Below are positions 8,978 through 18,128 of a stretch of 64,000 nucleotides of DNA, piece after piece. Location: positions 1 to 64,000 of the forward strand of contig DATBQE010000031.1 of assembly GCA_036561005.1 (NCBI GenBank), in the 5' to 3' direction. The position numbers and the translations under genes are program-made. The notes under the pieces were generated by a model. It ran no database searches and was not told the DNA's origin. It worked only from the letters and a program-made list of their open reading frames with translations. Origin of the DNA: PKWO01 sp036561005. GTDB lineage: Bacteria; Pseudomonadota; Gammaproteobacteria; Burkholderiales; Burkholderiaceae_D. Positions within the stretch are counted from its first letter, which is position 1. Each line of letters starts with the position of its first letter.

Positions 8978-10107
8978 ACCCGGTCGACATCGCAATTTGC
9001 GGTGCCGGGCCGGTTGGCTTGGCGTTGGCGCAACTGCTCACGCAGCAAGGCGTCTCAGCCGAAAAAATCGCACTCATCGATGCCAAGGGTGCCGATCAGG
9101 CTGCAGCCGATCCGCGCTCGATTGCACTCTCCTACGGCAGCCGACAAATCCTCGAGCAGCTCGGCGCGTGGCCGATTGCTGCCGATGCGATCCACCAAAT
9201 CCATGTTTCGCGCCGTGGGCATTTCGGCCGCACCCTCATCGACCGGGAAGAACTCGATGTGCCTGCGCTCGGTTACGTTGCGCGCTACGGCAATGTGGTT
9301 GCAGCGCTTGATCGACGCGTTGCGCAAAGCGGCATTCAGATGTTGCGTCCGGTTCGGGTCGATTCATTGGAAGAATCGGACGATCGTGCGACATTACGTC
9401 TGTCCGATGGCGCCGCGCTGCAATGCCGAGTGGCGATCCAGGCAGAAGGTGGGCTGTTTGAGCAACAAACTGAAAAGAGCGTGCGGCGCGACTACGGACA
9501 GACGGCAATTGTGGCGCAGGTCTGGAGCAGCGCGCCGATCGCCCATCGCGCGTTCGAGCGTTTCACTGAAGACGGCCCGCTGGCCTTGCTGCCGCAAGAT
9601 GAGGGTTATGCGCTGGTCTGGTGCACGCGTCCGGACCACGCATTATCCTTGCTTGCCTTGCCGGATGCCGAATTTCTCGCCGCACTGGGCGTAGCGTTTG
9701 GTATGCGTGTCGGCAGATTTATCCGCACAACGCCGCGCTTCAGTTTCGTGCTTGGCTTGAACGCACAGGCAAGCGCGACAGCACGGACGCTGGCCATCGG
9801 CAACGCAGCGCAAACTTTGCACCCCGTGGCTGGACAAGGCCTTAACCTCGGTTTGCGGGACGCAGTCGTGCTGGCGCAATGTCTGCGCGACGAGCCTGCT
9901 CCGTATGCGGTTCAACGGTTCATCGCGCGCCGCCAGGCGGATCGTTTCTCGACCATACGTTTGACCGATACGCTGGCGCGCATCTTTGCCAGCGCGCCGG
10001 ACGGCGCCGCGTCGCAATCGGCCCTGGGCGCCGCACTCGGGCTTGTTGATATTTTCAAACCGGCAAAGTCAGCGCTGGCGGAACAGATGATGTTTGGTTC
10101 GCGCTAG
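8974..10107 (+). CDS. FAD-dependent ubiquinone-biosynthesis hydroxylase (UbiH/VisC family)
   Basis: This flavoprotein monooxygenase most likely hydroxylates the ring of a polyprenylphenol intermediate in ubiquinone synthesis. The 377-residue protein has the N-terminal dinucleotide-binding motif GAGPVGLALAQLL, and the UbiH-family second FAD motif GNAAQTLHPVAGQGLNLGLRD near residue 278. Adjacency to pepP favours UbiH, but paralogues UbiF, UbiI and UbiM share these motifs, so I leave the symbol blank. It overlaps pepP as ATGA. Its TAG stop lies in a CTAG shared with the convergent downstream gene. Confidence 0.88.
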   Translation: MNPVDIAICGAGPVGLALAQLLTQQGVSAEKIALIDAKGADQAAADPRSIALSYGSRQILEQLGAWPIAADAIHQIHVSRRGHFGRTLIDREELDVPALGYVARYGNVVAALDRRVAQSGIQMLRPVRVDSLEESDDRATLRLSDGAALQCRVAIQAEGGLFEQQTEKSVRRDYGQTAIVAQVWSSAPIAHRAFERFTEDGPLALLPQDEGYALVWCTRPDHALSLLALPDAEFLAALGVAFGMRVGRFIRTTPRFSFVLGLNAQASATARTLAIGNAAQTLHPVAGQGLNLGLRDAVVLAQCLRDEPAPYAVQRFIARRQADRFSTIRLTDTLARIFASAPDGAASQSALGAALGLVDIFKPAKSALAEQMMFGSR

Positions 10108-10877
10108 CGTTGCTGGCTTTCCGCGGCCCTGATCGCTTTCTCTACCTGTAACAACAAGGGCCAGTTCAAGGAACGCGCATGGGCGTTCCAATGCCGTTCC
10201 AGGCTTGCGATGTCTTCGTACAGCCGTTTCGCCAGTGCCATATCGTTGACGCTCACGGCCCAGATCGCATATCTCGCCTTCGCCTCGGTGCTGCCGAAAC
10301 GCCCGGCGGCGGCGGCAAATTCCACGCCGGCGGCGTTGCGGTCTCCGGCCGCCAGGTAACAGTCGGCAAGCAGCAACGTTGCCCGCTCGGCGAAGGAATC
10401 CGGCACAACCGAACGCAATAATTTTGCCAACTCCAACGCTTGCTGCGACTGACCGTCCAGCAACTTGGCGCTCGCAGCGTCGTACAGCAAGTCCGGGTCC
10501 TTGCCGAATGGCCCCGCGAGACAAGCATCGAAATGCGCGATCGATTCATGGATTTCTCCACGTGCCAGCAAGGCCTTGGCCAGACGCGTACGATTTTGCA
10601 CCGAAGGCGACAGATCGTAGGCATTGCGCGCCTCACGCACTTCACGCGCGGGATCGATCAAGCCTACGGCAGAGGAAGCGGCTTTGCTGAAACCGCGATT
10701 CAATCCGCGATTCATCCGCGAGCCAGGCAAATATTCGACGACGAAATACACCAGGCTCCCCAGGCCTGGGAAGCTGAACAGAATCAGCAGCCAATAGAGA
10801 GGGCGCCCGTTGCGCACAGCATGAATCGCAAAAAATATCGCGACGATGATGTGAACGCCTATGCCGAAAAAAGTCAT
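10104..10877 (-). CDS. Membrane-anchored TPR protein of unknown function
   Basis: The 257-residue protein begins with two hydrophobic segments (about residues 3-19 and 26-45) separated by a short polar turn (HAVRNGRPLYW), a layout like the short N-terminal membrane hairpin found ahead of many cytoplasmic domains. The rest is alpha-helical with tetratricopeptide-like repeats: pairs of helices with Ala/Leu at TPR positions, for example LAKALLARGEIHESIAHF and LLLADCYLAAGDRNAAGVEF. A scaffold role is an inference; I do not recognise a named family. It is convergent with the UbiH-type gene, sharing CTAG, and lies downstream of pntB on the same strand after a hairpin. Confidence 0.8.
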   Translation of the reverse strand: MTFFGIGVHIIVAIFFAIHAVRNGRPLYWLLILFSFPGLGSLVYFVVEYLPGSRMNRGLNRGFSKAASSAVGLIDPAREVREARNAYDLSPSVQNRTRLAKALLARGEIHESIAHFDACLAGPFGKDPDLLYDAASAKLLDGQSQQALELAKLLRSVVPDSFAERATLLLADCYLAAGDRNAAGVEFAAAAGRFGSTEAKARYAIWAVSVNDMALAKRLYEDIASLERHWNAHARSLNWPLLLQVEKAIRAAESQQR

Positions 10878-10906
10878 GCAGGATTTTCCTTACCTAAGAA
10901 CGGGAA

Positions 10907-10932
10907 CGGCAGGCGACATTGGTCGCCTGCCG
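10907..10932 (-). terminator. Hairpin after pntB, possible terminator
   Basis: A perfect 11-bp stem (CGGCAGGCGAC / GTCGCCTGCCG) with a 4-nt loop lies 19 nt after the pntB stop. The following minus-strand sequence is only weakly T-rich, so termination may be partial, allowing read-through into the TPR gene. Confidence 0.5.
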
Positions 10933-10950
10933 CTTTGCATTGCATGTCGC

Positions 10951-12366
10951 TCAGGCCTTCAGTGCTGCCAATACTTCGTCGAGCATCTTCTTCGCATCGC
11001 CAAACAGCATCCGGTTGTTTTCCTTGTAGAACAGCGGATTGTCGACGCCGGCGTAGCCCGACGCCATGCTGCGCTTCATGACAATGGATGTCTTGGCTTT
11101 CCAGACTTCCAGCACCGGCATGCCGGCGATCGGACTGGTCGGGTCTTCCTGTGCCGCCGGATTGACGATGTCGTTGGCGCCGATGACCATGGCGACGTCG
11201 GCATCCGGAAAGTCTTCGTTCAACTCGTCCATTTCAAAGACGATGTCATACGGCACCTTGGCTTCGGCCAGCAATACATTCATGTGTCCCGGCATGCGGC
11301 CCGCTACGGGGTGGATGCCGAAACGCACATGCACGCCTTTTTCGCGCAACACTTTGGTGATTTCGTAGACCGTGTGCTGGGCCTGTGCCACGGCCATACC
11401 GTAGCCCGGAACGATGATGACTTCTTTGGCGTCGCGCAATAGCTCCGCCGTATCGGCAGCCGTGATGGAAACCACCTCGCCCGCCGGCTCGGCCGTGCCG
11501 GACTTGGCTGCCGGTGTTCCGCCTGCGCTGCCGAAACCACCGGCGATCACGCTGAAGAAATTGCGGTTCATCGCGCGGCACATGATGTAAGAGAGGATTG
11601 CACCGCTCGAACCGACCAGGGCACCGACCACGATCAACAAATCGTTCGATAACATGAAGCCGGTGGCCGACGCGGCCCAGCCGGAGTAGCTGTTGAGCAT
11701 CGACACCACCACCGGCATGTCGGCTCCGCCGATCGCCATCACCATATGGACGCCGAACAACAATGCAATCACGGTCATCACGATCAAGGCCGTCATGCCG
11801 TCCTGCGGCGTGGCGGCGTTGAGGAAGGCGTAACCGAAATAGATCACGACCAGCAAGCCGATCAGGTTGAGGAAATGCCGACCCGGCAGCAGCAAGGTCT
11901 TGCCGCCGATGCGGCCCGACAACTTGCCGAATGCGATGACCGAACCGGACAACGTGACGGCACCAATCAGGATGCCGATATAGATTTCGGCTTCATGGAT
12001 AGTGCGTTCGGCTCCAGCCATGGACGATGCCTCGGGGCTGATGTAGTTGGCGAAACCAACCAGCATGGCAGCCAGGCCGACCATACTGTGCATGAAGGCG
12101 ACCAACTCCGGCATTTGGGTCATTTGCACGGTGCGCGCCAGATAGACGCCGATTGCCGCGCCAACTGCGACGGCGCCGATGATCCAGGGCAGACCCGGTG
12201 TCGTGACATGCGGGCCGAAGATCGTAGCCAGCATGGCGACCAGCATGCCGATCATGCCGTACAGGTTGCCGCGCCGGGAAGACTCGGCATTTGACAGCCC
12301 GCCCAGGCAGAGGACGAATAATATGGTGGCTCCGATGTAGGAGACGGTTGCTAAGCTTTCTGACAT
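10951..12366 (-). CDS. pntB: NAD(P) transhydrogenase subunit beta PntB
   Basis: PntB is the beta subunit of the proton-translocating transhydrogenase, which uses the proton gradient to reduce NADP with NADH. The 471-residue protein has about eight or nine N-terminal membrane helices, including GADMPVVVSMLNSYSGW, and a C-terminal cytoplasmic NADP-binding domain III with VPGYGMAVAQAQ and GIHPVAGRMPGHMNVLLAEA. It follows pntA by a 19-nt gap. Confidence 0.96.
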   Translation of the reverse strand: MSESLATVSYIGATILFVLCLGGLSNAESSRRGNLYGMIGMLVAMLATIFGPHVTTPGLPWIIGAVAVGAAIGVYLARTVQMTQMPELVAFMHSMVGLAAMLVGFANYISPEASSMAGAERTIHEAEIYIGILIGAVTLSGSVIAFGKLSGRIGGKTLLLPGRHFLNLIGLLVVIYFGYAFLNAATPQDGMTALIVMTVIALLFGVHMVMAIGGADMPVVVSMLNSYSGWAASATGFMLSNDLLIVVGALVGSSGAILSYIMCRAMNRNFFSVIAGGFGSAGGTPAAKSGTAEPAGEVVSITAADTAELLRDAKEVIIVPGYGMAVAQAQHTVYEITKVLREKGVHVRFGIHPVAGRMPGHMNVLLAEAKVPYDIVFEMDELNEDFPDADVAMVIGANDIVNPAAQEDPTSPIAGMPVLEVWKAKTSIVMKRSMASGYAGVDNPLFYKENNRMLFGDAKKMLDEVLAALKA

Positions 12367-12385
12367 GGCTCTTTTACCTTTTCTC

Positions 12386-13966
12386 TTATTTACGGAACAT
12401 GGCCAGCATGCGCTGGGTCACGGCGAAGCCGCCGAACATGTTGATGGCGGCGAGCACAATGCCGCCGCAGGCCAGCCAGCGCACCCATTGATCCGGTTGT
12501 TCCAGGCTCGCACCCAAAGGCGGCGCGATCTGCACCAGGGCGCCGATGGCGATGATGCTGGATATCGCATTGGTCACGCTCATCAGCGGCGTATGCAGGG
12601 CCGGTTTGACGTTCCACACCACCATATAGCCGACGAAGCACGCCAATACGAACACGGTGAAGTGGCCGAGGAAAGCAGCGGGTGCATTGGCGCCGATAAA
12701 CCAGAACAGTGCAGCGCCGACACCGAAGATGATGGCCGTTGTTTGCCCCGAGGCCGGCGCGCCTGGTGCACCATGTTCCGGCGCCTTGGCCGGCATCGCG
12801 GCAGGTTTGGCCGCCTGCGGTGGGGCTGCGGACAATTTAGGCGCCGGCGGCGGCCAGGTCACATTACCTTCCTTCACCACGGTCGTGCCGCGCAAGACGT
12901 CGTCTTCCATGTTGACGTTGATGATGCCGTCCTTGGTCTTGCACAATTCTTCGGACAGGCGAAACAGGTTGGTCGCATACAGGGTGCTGGCCTGCTTGGC
13001 CAAGCGGCTCGGCAAGTCGGCGTAGCCGATGATGGTGACGCCATGTCTGACCACGACCTGCCCGGGCACGGTCAACTCGCAATTGCCGCCCTGTTCTGCA
13101 GCCATGTCGACGATGACGCTGCCCGGCTTCATGGACTCGACCATCGCAGCCGAAATCAGCTTTGGTGCGGGCTTGCCGGGAATCAGCGCGGTCGTGACGA
13201 TGATGTCGACCTCGGCAGCCTGCTTGGCAAACACGGCGGCCTGGGCCTTGAGGAAGCCTTCGCTCATCACCTTGGCGTAACCGCCAACACCGGTGCCCAC
13301 TTCCTTGAAATCGACCGGGACAAACTCGCCGCCCAGCGAGGTAATTTGATCCGCCACTTCCGGACGCGTATCGTTTGCTCGCACGATGGCGCCGAGGCCG
13401 GCGGCGGTGCCGATTGCAGCCAGGCCGGCCACGCCGGCGCCGATCACAAATACCTTGGCCGGCGGCACCTTGCCCGCAGCGGTGATCTGGCCGGTGAAGA
13501 AGCGGCCGAAATGGTGCGCCGCCTCGATCACGGCCCGATAACCCCCGATGTTGGCCATCGAGCTCAGGGCATCCATTTTCTGCGCACGCGACATGCGCGG
13601 CACGCTGTCCATGGCCAGCACGGTGGCTTTCTTGGCCGCCAGTTGCTGCAGCAGTTCAGGGTTCTGCGCCGGCCAGATGAAACTGACCAGCGTGCCGCCT
13701 TCGCGCATCAGGCCGACTTCGTCCTGATTCGGGCCGCGCACCTTGAACACAATGTCCGATGCCGTCCACAACGCTGCGGCGCCGTCGATGATTTCGGCGC
13801 CAGCGGCACGGTAGCTGTCATCACTGAAATTCGCTGCTTCGCCCGCGCCCGATTGCACGGCCACGGTGAAACCGAGCTTGATCAACTTCTCGACCACTTC
13901 CGGCACGGTCGCAACACGCTTCTCGCCGGGAAAAACTTCCTGCGGCACTCCTATCTTCAGCGGCAT
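12386..13966 (-). CDS. pntA: NAD(P) transhydrogenase subunit alpha PntA (fused form)
   Basis: PntA carries NAD-binding domain I (alanine-dehydrogenase-like) and the first membrane helices of the transhydrogenase. The 526-residue protein is the fused alpha type (PntAA plus PntAB). Domain I includes RVATVPEVVEKL near the start and the Rossmann motif GAGVAGLAAIGTAAGLGA. A Pro/Ala-rich linker follows, then four C-terminal hydrophobic segments. The ATG at 13966 has a good AGGAG ribosome binding site 6-7 nt upstream; the frame is open further 5' but lacks family-like sequence. The linker is longer and more proline-rich than I expect for enterobacterial PntA. Confidence 0.95.
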   Translation of the reverse strand: MPLKIGVPQEVFPGEKRVATVPEVVEKLIKLGFTVAVQSGAGEAANFSDDSYRAAGAEIIDGAAALWTASDIVFKVRGPNQDEVGLMREGGTLVSFIWPAQNPELLQQLAAKKATVLAMDSVPRMSRAQKMDALSSMANIGGYRAVIEAAHHFGRFFTGQITAAGKVPPAKVFVIGAGVAGLAAIGTAAGLGAIVRANDTRPEVADQITSLGGEFVPVDFKEVGTGVGGYAKVMSEGFLKAQAAVFAKQAAEVDIIVTTALIPGKPAPKLISAAMVESMKPGSVIVDMAAEQGGNCELTVPGQVVVRHGVTIIGYADLPSRLAKQASTLYATNLFRLSEELCKTKDGIINVNMEDDVLRGTTVVKEGNVTWPPPAPKLSAAPPQAAKPAAMPAKAPEHGAPGAPASGQTTAIIFGVGAALFWFIGANAPAAFLGHFTVFVLACFVGYMVVWNVKPALHTPLMSVTNAISSIIAIGALVQIAPPLGASLEQPDQWVRWLACGGIVLAAINMFGGFAVTQRMLAMFRK

Positions 13967-14057
13967 ACAAACTCCTATTTGTCTGCACTCGCTCGCGGCG
14001 AGTCGGGAAATCGATCTGTTGTGCACTCCATACTGCGCGGAACGCAATTGTTGCGGT

Positions 14058-14423
14058 TTATTGTGACTTCTTTAAACCTGTAATTTGATTCTTGTCGTCG
14101 ACAAAAACGATCTTAGGCTGATATTTTTCCGCCTCGGCTTCATCCATCGGCGCGTAGGTGCAGATGATCAAGAGATCGCCTAGGTGGGCGCGACGTGCCG
14201 CCGCGCCGTTAAGCGAAATCTCGCCGCTGCCGCGCTTGCCGCGAATCGCATAGGTGGAAAACCGTTCGCCGTTATTGACGTCATAAAGCTCGATTTTTTC
14301 GAATTCGCGGATATCGGCTGCTTCCAGCAGATTCTCGTCGATCCCGCATGAGCCTTCGTAGTGCAAGTCACACTGCGTGACAGTAGCACGATGAATCTTG
14401 GCGCGTAACATGATACGTTGCAT
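14058..14423 (-). CDS. panD: Aspartate 1-decarboxylase PanD
   Basis: PanD decarboxylates aspartate to beta-alanine for pantothenate and coenzyme A synthesis. The pro-enzyme self-cleaves between Gly and Ser to create a pyruvoyl cofactor; that site is present as G24-S25 in HYEGSCGIDE. At 121 residues it is family length. The ATG at 14423 follows a weak AAGTCC. A second ATG at 14411 (MLRAKIHRATV) has no Shine-Dalgarno. It is upstream of pntA on the same strand with a 91-nt gap and divergent from the Nudix gene. Confidence 0.95.
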   Translation of the reverse strand: MQRIMLRAKIHRATVTQCDLHYEGSCGIDENLLEAADIREFEKIELYDVNNGERFSTYAIRGKRGSGEISLNGAAARRAHLGDLLIICTYAPMDEAEAEKYQPKIVFVDDKNQITGLKKSQ

Positions 14424-14761
14424 AGGACTTTTTATAGTTGATTGACAGGGAACGCCAAAGGGCGAAGCCAAAATGGAGCCAACCGCGCCGGGCTTCGATC
14501 TTACACGGAAATCCCAAAAAAGAACAACCGTTCGTTTTTGAGAATTCCCACTAAAATTCAGCAGAACGGCAGGATTAACATTTGAAAATTGCCCAACGAC
14601 GCAGGATTGTACCGATTTTGTTCGCAAATTGAGGATATTGACAACTTCTACCGCTTGGCACAAATGTGACTGAACACCAACGGTCACCCAGGTTGCCGAA
14701 ACGAACCCAGACGCAGAACCGCAGTCACGGTAAAATGCCGGGTCTTTTTTGCAGGTCAAAC
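14424..14761. promoter_or_regulatory. Divergent intergenic region panD / Nudix gene
   Basis: This 338-nt region holds no credible gene. The long open frame running through it on the minus strand is only an upstream extension of panD with no protein-like sequence. A consensus -35 hexamer TTGACA lies on the plus strand at 14639-14644, but the hexamer 17 nt downstream (CAAATG) is a poor -10. No operator or riboswitch was recognised. Confidence 0.4.
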
Positions 14762-15247
14762 ATGAGCGAAGTCTGGAAACCCTCTGTCACCGTGGCCGCC
14801 GTTATCGAACGCAGCGGCAGCTTCCTGCTGGTCGAAGAAGAAACCAGCGACGGCATCCGCTTCAACCAGCCGGCCGGCCATCTCGACCCGCATGAAACTT
14901 TGGCCCAGGCTGTGGTGCGTGAAACCCTGGAAGAAACGGCCCATGACTTCATGCCACAGGCATTGATTGGCATGTATATGTCGCGCTACCTGTCGTCGCG
15001 CACCGGGATGGATGTAACTTATCTGCGCTTTGCGTTTTGCGGCGAAGTCGGTGCCGTGCATGACCAGCCTCTCGATCACGGCATTCTGCGCGCCGTGTGG
15101 ATGACTTACGACGAATTGCTGGCTTGCAGGGAAAAACACCGTAGCCCGCTGGTAATGCGCTGTATCGACGACTATCTCGCCGGGCAACGGGCACCGCTGT
15201 CGCTGTTATTTACCCACGAAAGCGTGCCGGGAGTACCTGGTGGCTAA
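14762..15247 (+). CDS. Nudix hydrolase, probable NudJ-type phosphatase
   Basis: The 161-residue protein has a complete Nudix box, Gly-x5-Glu-x7-Arg-Glu-x-x-Glu-Glu, seen as GHLDPHE...RETLEET, which binds metal and hydrolyses nucleoside diphosphates linked to another moiety. In many proteobacteria a NudJ-type Nudix gene precedes mnmA, as here, and NudJ is reported to hydrolyse HMP pyrophosphate and nucleoside tri- and diphosphates; substrate here is inference. The ATG at 14762 is preceded by AGGTC. Its last 8 nt overlap the mnmA start. Confidence 0.88.
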   Translation: MSEVWKPSVTVAAVIERSGSFLLVEEETSDGIRFNQPAGHLDPHETLAQAVVRETLEETAHDFMPQALIGMYMSRYLSSRTGMDVTYLRFAFCGEVGAVHDQPLDHGILRAVWMTYDELLACREKHRSPLVMRCIDDYLAGQRAPLSLLFTHESVPGVPGG

Positions 15248-16355
15248 GAAAAAAGTGGTGATCGGCATGTCGGGCGGCGTTGATTCGTCGGTCTCGGCCT
15301 GGCTGCTCAAGGAACAAGGCTATGAAGTGATCGGCCTGTTCATGAAGAACTGGGAAGACGACGACGACTCAGAGTATTGCTCGACACGGGTAGATTGGAT
15401 CGATGCTGCCAGCGTGGCCGACGTGGTGGGGGTCGACATCGAGGCGGTCAATTTTGCGGCCGAATACAAAGACCGCGTGTTCGCCGAATTCCTGCGCGAA
15501 TACCAGGCCGGCCGCACACCCAACCCCGACGTGCTGTGCAATGCCGAAATCAAATTCAAAGCCTTCCTCGACCACGCCGTCAATCTCGGCGCCGACCTGA
15601 TCGCGACCGGGCACTATGCCCGCGTGAGGCAGCTCACGGAAGGAGCCGATGCCGGCAGCTTCCAGTTGCTCAAGGCGCTCGATGCCAACAAGGACCAGAG
15701 CTATTTCCTGCACCGCCTGAACCAGGCGCAATTGTCGAAGACCTTGTTCCCGCTCGGCGAAATCCACAAGACGGAAGTGCGCAAGATTGCCGAAAAGCTG
15801 AAGCTGCCGAATGCGACGAAGAAGGATTCGACGGGCATTTGCTTCATCGGTGAGCGTCCGTTCCGCGAGTTCCTCAATCGCTACCTATCGTACAAGCCGG
15901 GGCCGATGAAGACGCCCGATGGCGACATCGTCGGTGAACATGTTGGCCTGAGTTTTTACACGCTGGGGCAACGCAAGGGCATCGGCCTGGGTGGCATCAA
16001 ATCGCACCAGCCGGCCGATGGCAATAGCGAACCCTGGTATGTGGCGCGCAAGGACGTGGCCAGCAACACGCTCTATATCGTGCAAGGCCACGATCATCCG
16101 TGGCTGCTATCGCCTTCCCTGAGCGCGGATCAAACCAGCTGGATTGTCGGCAGCGCGCCGAAGCTGGAACAACTGCACGCCAAGACGCGTTATCGCCAGG
16201 CCGACGTCGCTTGCCGGCTCGACGCGTCGATCCCGGGCCATTTTTCGCTGGCCTTTGACGAGGCGCAATGGGCGGTCACGCCGGGCCAATCCGCTGTATT
16301 GTATGACGGCGAAGTTTGCCTCGGCGGCGGCATAATCTCAGGCACGACGGCATAA
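15240..16355 (+). CDS. mnmA: tRNA-specific 2-thiouridylase MnmA
   Basis: MnmA adds sulfur to the 2-position of the wobble uridine in tRNAs for Lys, Glu and Gln, taking sulfur relayed from IscS. The 371-residue protein has the PP-loop IGMSGGVDSS for ATP-dependent adenylation and the two catalytic cysteines, in NPDVLCNAEIKF and STGICFIGERPF. The start codon is GTG at 15240, inside the end of the Nudix gene; GTG plus the 8-nt overlap suggests translational coupling. Confidence 0.96.
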   Translation: MAKKKVVIGMSGGVDSSVSAWLLKEQGYEVIGLFMKNWEDDDDSEYCSTRVDWIDAASVADVVGVDIEAVNFAAEYKDRVFAEFLREYQAGRTPNPDVLCNAEIKFKAFLDHAVNLGADLIATGHYARVRQLTEGADAGSFQLLKALDANKDQSYFLHRLNQAQLSKTLFPLGEIHKTEVRKIAEKLKLPNATKKDSTGICFIGERPFREFLNRYLSYKPGPMKTPDGDIVGEHVGLSFYTLGQRKGIGLGGIKSHQPADGNSEPWYVARKDVASNTLYIVQGHDHPWLLSPSLSADQTSWIVGSAPKLEQLHAKTRYRQADVACRLDASIPGHFSLAFDEAQWAVTPGQSAVLYDGEVCLGGGIISGTTA

Positions 16356-16497
16356 CGGGACGCCTGGCCCCGGCTGGCCTTGAGCGGCCAGTTAGCAAAA
16401 TATCCGGTCCTCGTTGTACACTGCGACTCACCACATAAAGGCCATCTCGACACCGCGCTTTCGCGGCGTGCAGGGATAAGCCAACAAGGAGCGAGCC

Positions 16498-18123
16498 ATG
16501 CAGGAATCCCCGTTGCGTTACCTGACCCTCATTATTGTTGCGTTCGTCTTCATCCTGTCGCTGGCGATTGCCGTGCTGTTGCATGCCGGCTGGTGGCTGG
16601 TACTCTTGTCTGGTGCATTGATGGCGGTCGGCATTGGCGACGTCACGCAAACCAAACGCTCGATACTGCGCAACTACCCTATTCTGGGCCACTTCCGTTT
16701 CTTTTTCGAATTGATACGGCCCGAGATCAGGCAGTATTTCCTTGAAGACGATACCGAGCAAAATCCGTTCTCGCGCAATCAACGCGCCATCGTTTATCAG
16801 CGCGCCAAACAGGCACTCGACAAACGCCCGTTCGGCACGCAACTCAACGTCTATGAAGCCGGCTACGAATGGGTCAATCACTCCATTGCACCGGCCAAGG
16901 TCGAACATCACGACTTCCGCATCACCATCGGCAGCGCCAGCGCCCAACCTTATTCCGCCAGCATATTCAATATCTCGGCGATGAGTTTCGGCGCTTTGTC
17001 CGCCAACGCGATTCGCGCCTTGAACCAGGGCGCGAAAATGGGCGGCTTCATGCACGATACAGGCGAAGGCAGCATCAGCCGCTACCATCGTCCGGAAATA
17101 CCGGGCGAAACCGGCGGCGACCTGGTGTGGGAAATCGGCTCCGGCTACTTCGGCTGCCGCAATCCGGACGGCAGTTTCTCGGAACAGAAATTTGTCGATA
17201 ATGCCAACACGCCGCAAGTGAAGATGATCGAGATCAAGCTGTCGCAGGGCGCAAAACCAGGGCACGGCGGGGTCCTGCCGGGCGCCAAGGTGAGCATTGA
17301 AATCGCCGAAGCGCGCGGCGTGCCGCCGGGTATTGATTGCGTGTCGCCCGCCTCGCACTCGGCGTTCGATTCGCCGGTCGGGCTGCTGCAATTTGTTGAG
17401 CGCCTGCGCAAACTGTCGGGCGGCAAGCCGACCGGTTTCAAGCTCGCAATCGGCCACCCTTGGGAATTCTTCGGCATCGTCAAGGCAATGCTCGAAACGG
17501 GCATCCTGCCGGACTTCATCGTGGTCGACGGCAGCGAAGGCGGCACCGGCGCAGCACCGGTGGAATTTACCGATCACGTCGGCGTTCCTTTGCAGGAAGC
17601 CTTGTTATTGGTCCATAACTCGCTGGTCGGCGCCAACCTGCGCGACAAGATCAAGATTGGCGCGTCGGGCAAGATTGTCACGGCTTTCGACATTGTCCGC
17701 ACACTGGCTTTCGGTGCCGACTGGTGCAATTCGGCGCGCGGTTTCATGTTTGCGCTGGGCTGTATCCAGTCGCAAAGCTGCCATACCGGCAAATGCCCGA
17801 CCGGCGTGACGACCCAGGACCCGCTACGGCAGCGCGCGCTCGTGGTGCCGGACAAGGCCGAACGCGTGGCGCATTTCCATCAGAATACGATGAAGGCCCT
17901 GGCTGAATTGATTGCGGCAGTCGGCCTGCACCATCCGTCGGCGCTTCGCCCGCATCACATCGTGCGCAGGTTGTCGCCCAACCGCGTGGCGCTGGCCTCA
18001 ACCTTGCTGGAATTTATTGCGCCGGGCGCCTTGCTGGAACAGGCCGCACCTACGCGCCTGCCGGAGGTGTTTCATACCTATTGGCCGCTGGCGCGATCAG
18101 ACTCGTTCCAGCCGGTCAGTTAG
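16498..18123 (+). CDS. FMN-binding glutamate-synthase-family protein
   Basis: The 541-residue protein has two hydrophobic segments at the N-terminus (about residues 9-28 and 31-47) followed by a glutamate synthase central/FMN-binding domain. Visible motifs are the FMN-barrel segments SFGALSANAI and VDGSEGGTGAAP, and a cysteine cluster CIQSQSCHTGKCPTGV like the 3Fe-4S site of GltB. There is no glutaminase domain and no small GltD subunit nearby, so glutamate synthesis is not established; ferredoxin-dependent or membrane-associated redox chemistry is possible. A clear AAGGAG lies before the ATG. The 142-nt gap after mnmA suggests its own promoter. Confidence 0.85.
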   Translation: MQESPLRYLTLIIVAFVFILSLAIAVLLHAGWWLVLLSGALMAVGIGDVTQTKRSILRNYPILGHFRFFFELIRPEIRQYFLEDDTEQNPFSRNQRAIVYQRAKQALDKRPFGTQLNVYEAGYEWVNHSIAPAKVEHHDFRITIGSASAQPYSASIFNISAMSFGALSANAIRALNQGAKMGGFMHDTGEGSISRYHRPEIPGETGGDLVWEIGSGYFGCRNPDGSFSEQKFVDNANTPQVKMIEIKLSQGAKPGHGGVLPGAKVSIEIAEARGVPPGIDCVSPASHSAFDSPVGLLQFVERLRKLSGGKPTGFKLAIGHPWEFFGIVKAMLETGILPDFIVVDGSEGGTGAAPVEFTDHVGVPLQEALLLVHNSLVGANLRDKIKIGASGKIVTAFDIVRTLAFGADWCNSARGFMFALGCIQSQSCHTGKCPTGVTTQDPLRQRALVVPDKAERVAHFHQNTMKALAELIAAVGLHHPSALRPHHIVRRLSPNRVALASTLLEFIAPGALLEQAAPTRLPEVFHTYWPLARSDSFQPVS

Positions 18124-18128
18124 GCAGG

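Noticed and set aside
12365..14083. 572-codon plus-strand ORF opposite pntA
   Set aside because: It is antisense to a clear pntA, with His/Gly/Arg-rich composition typical of a shadow frame in GC-rich DNA.
14655..14670. Sigma-54-like TTGGCAC element upstream of the Nudix gene
   Set aside because: The downstream half (TGAC) does not match TTGC at the required spacing.
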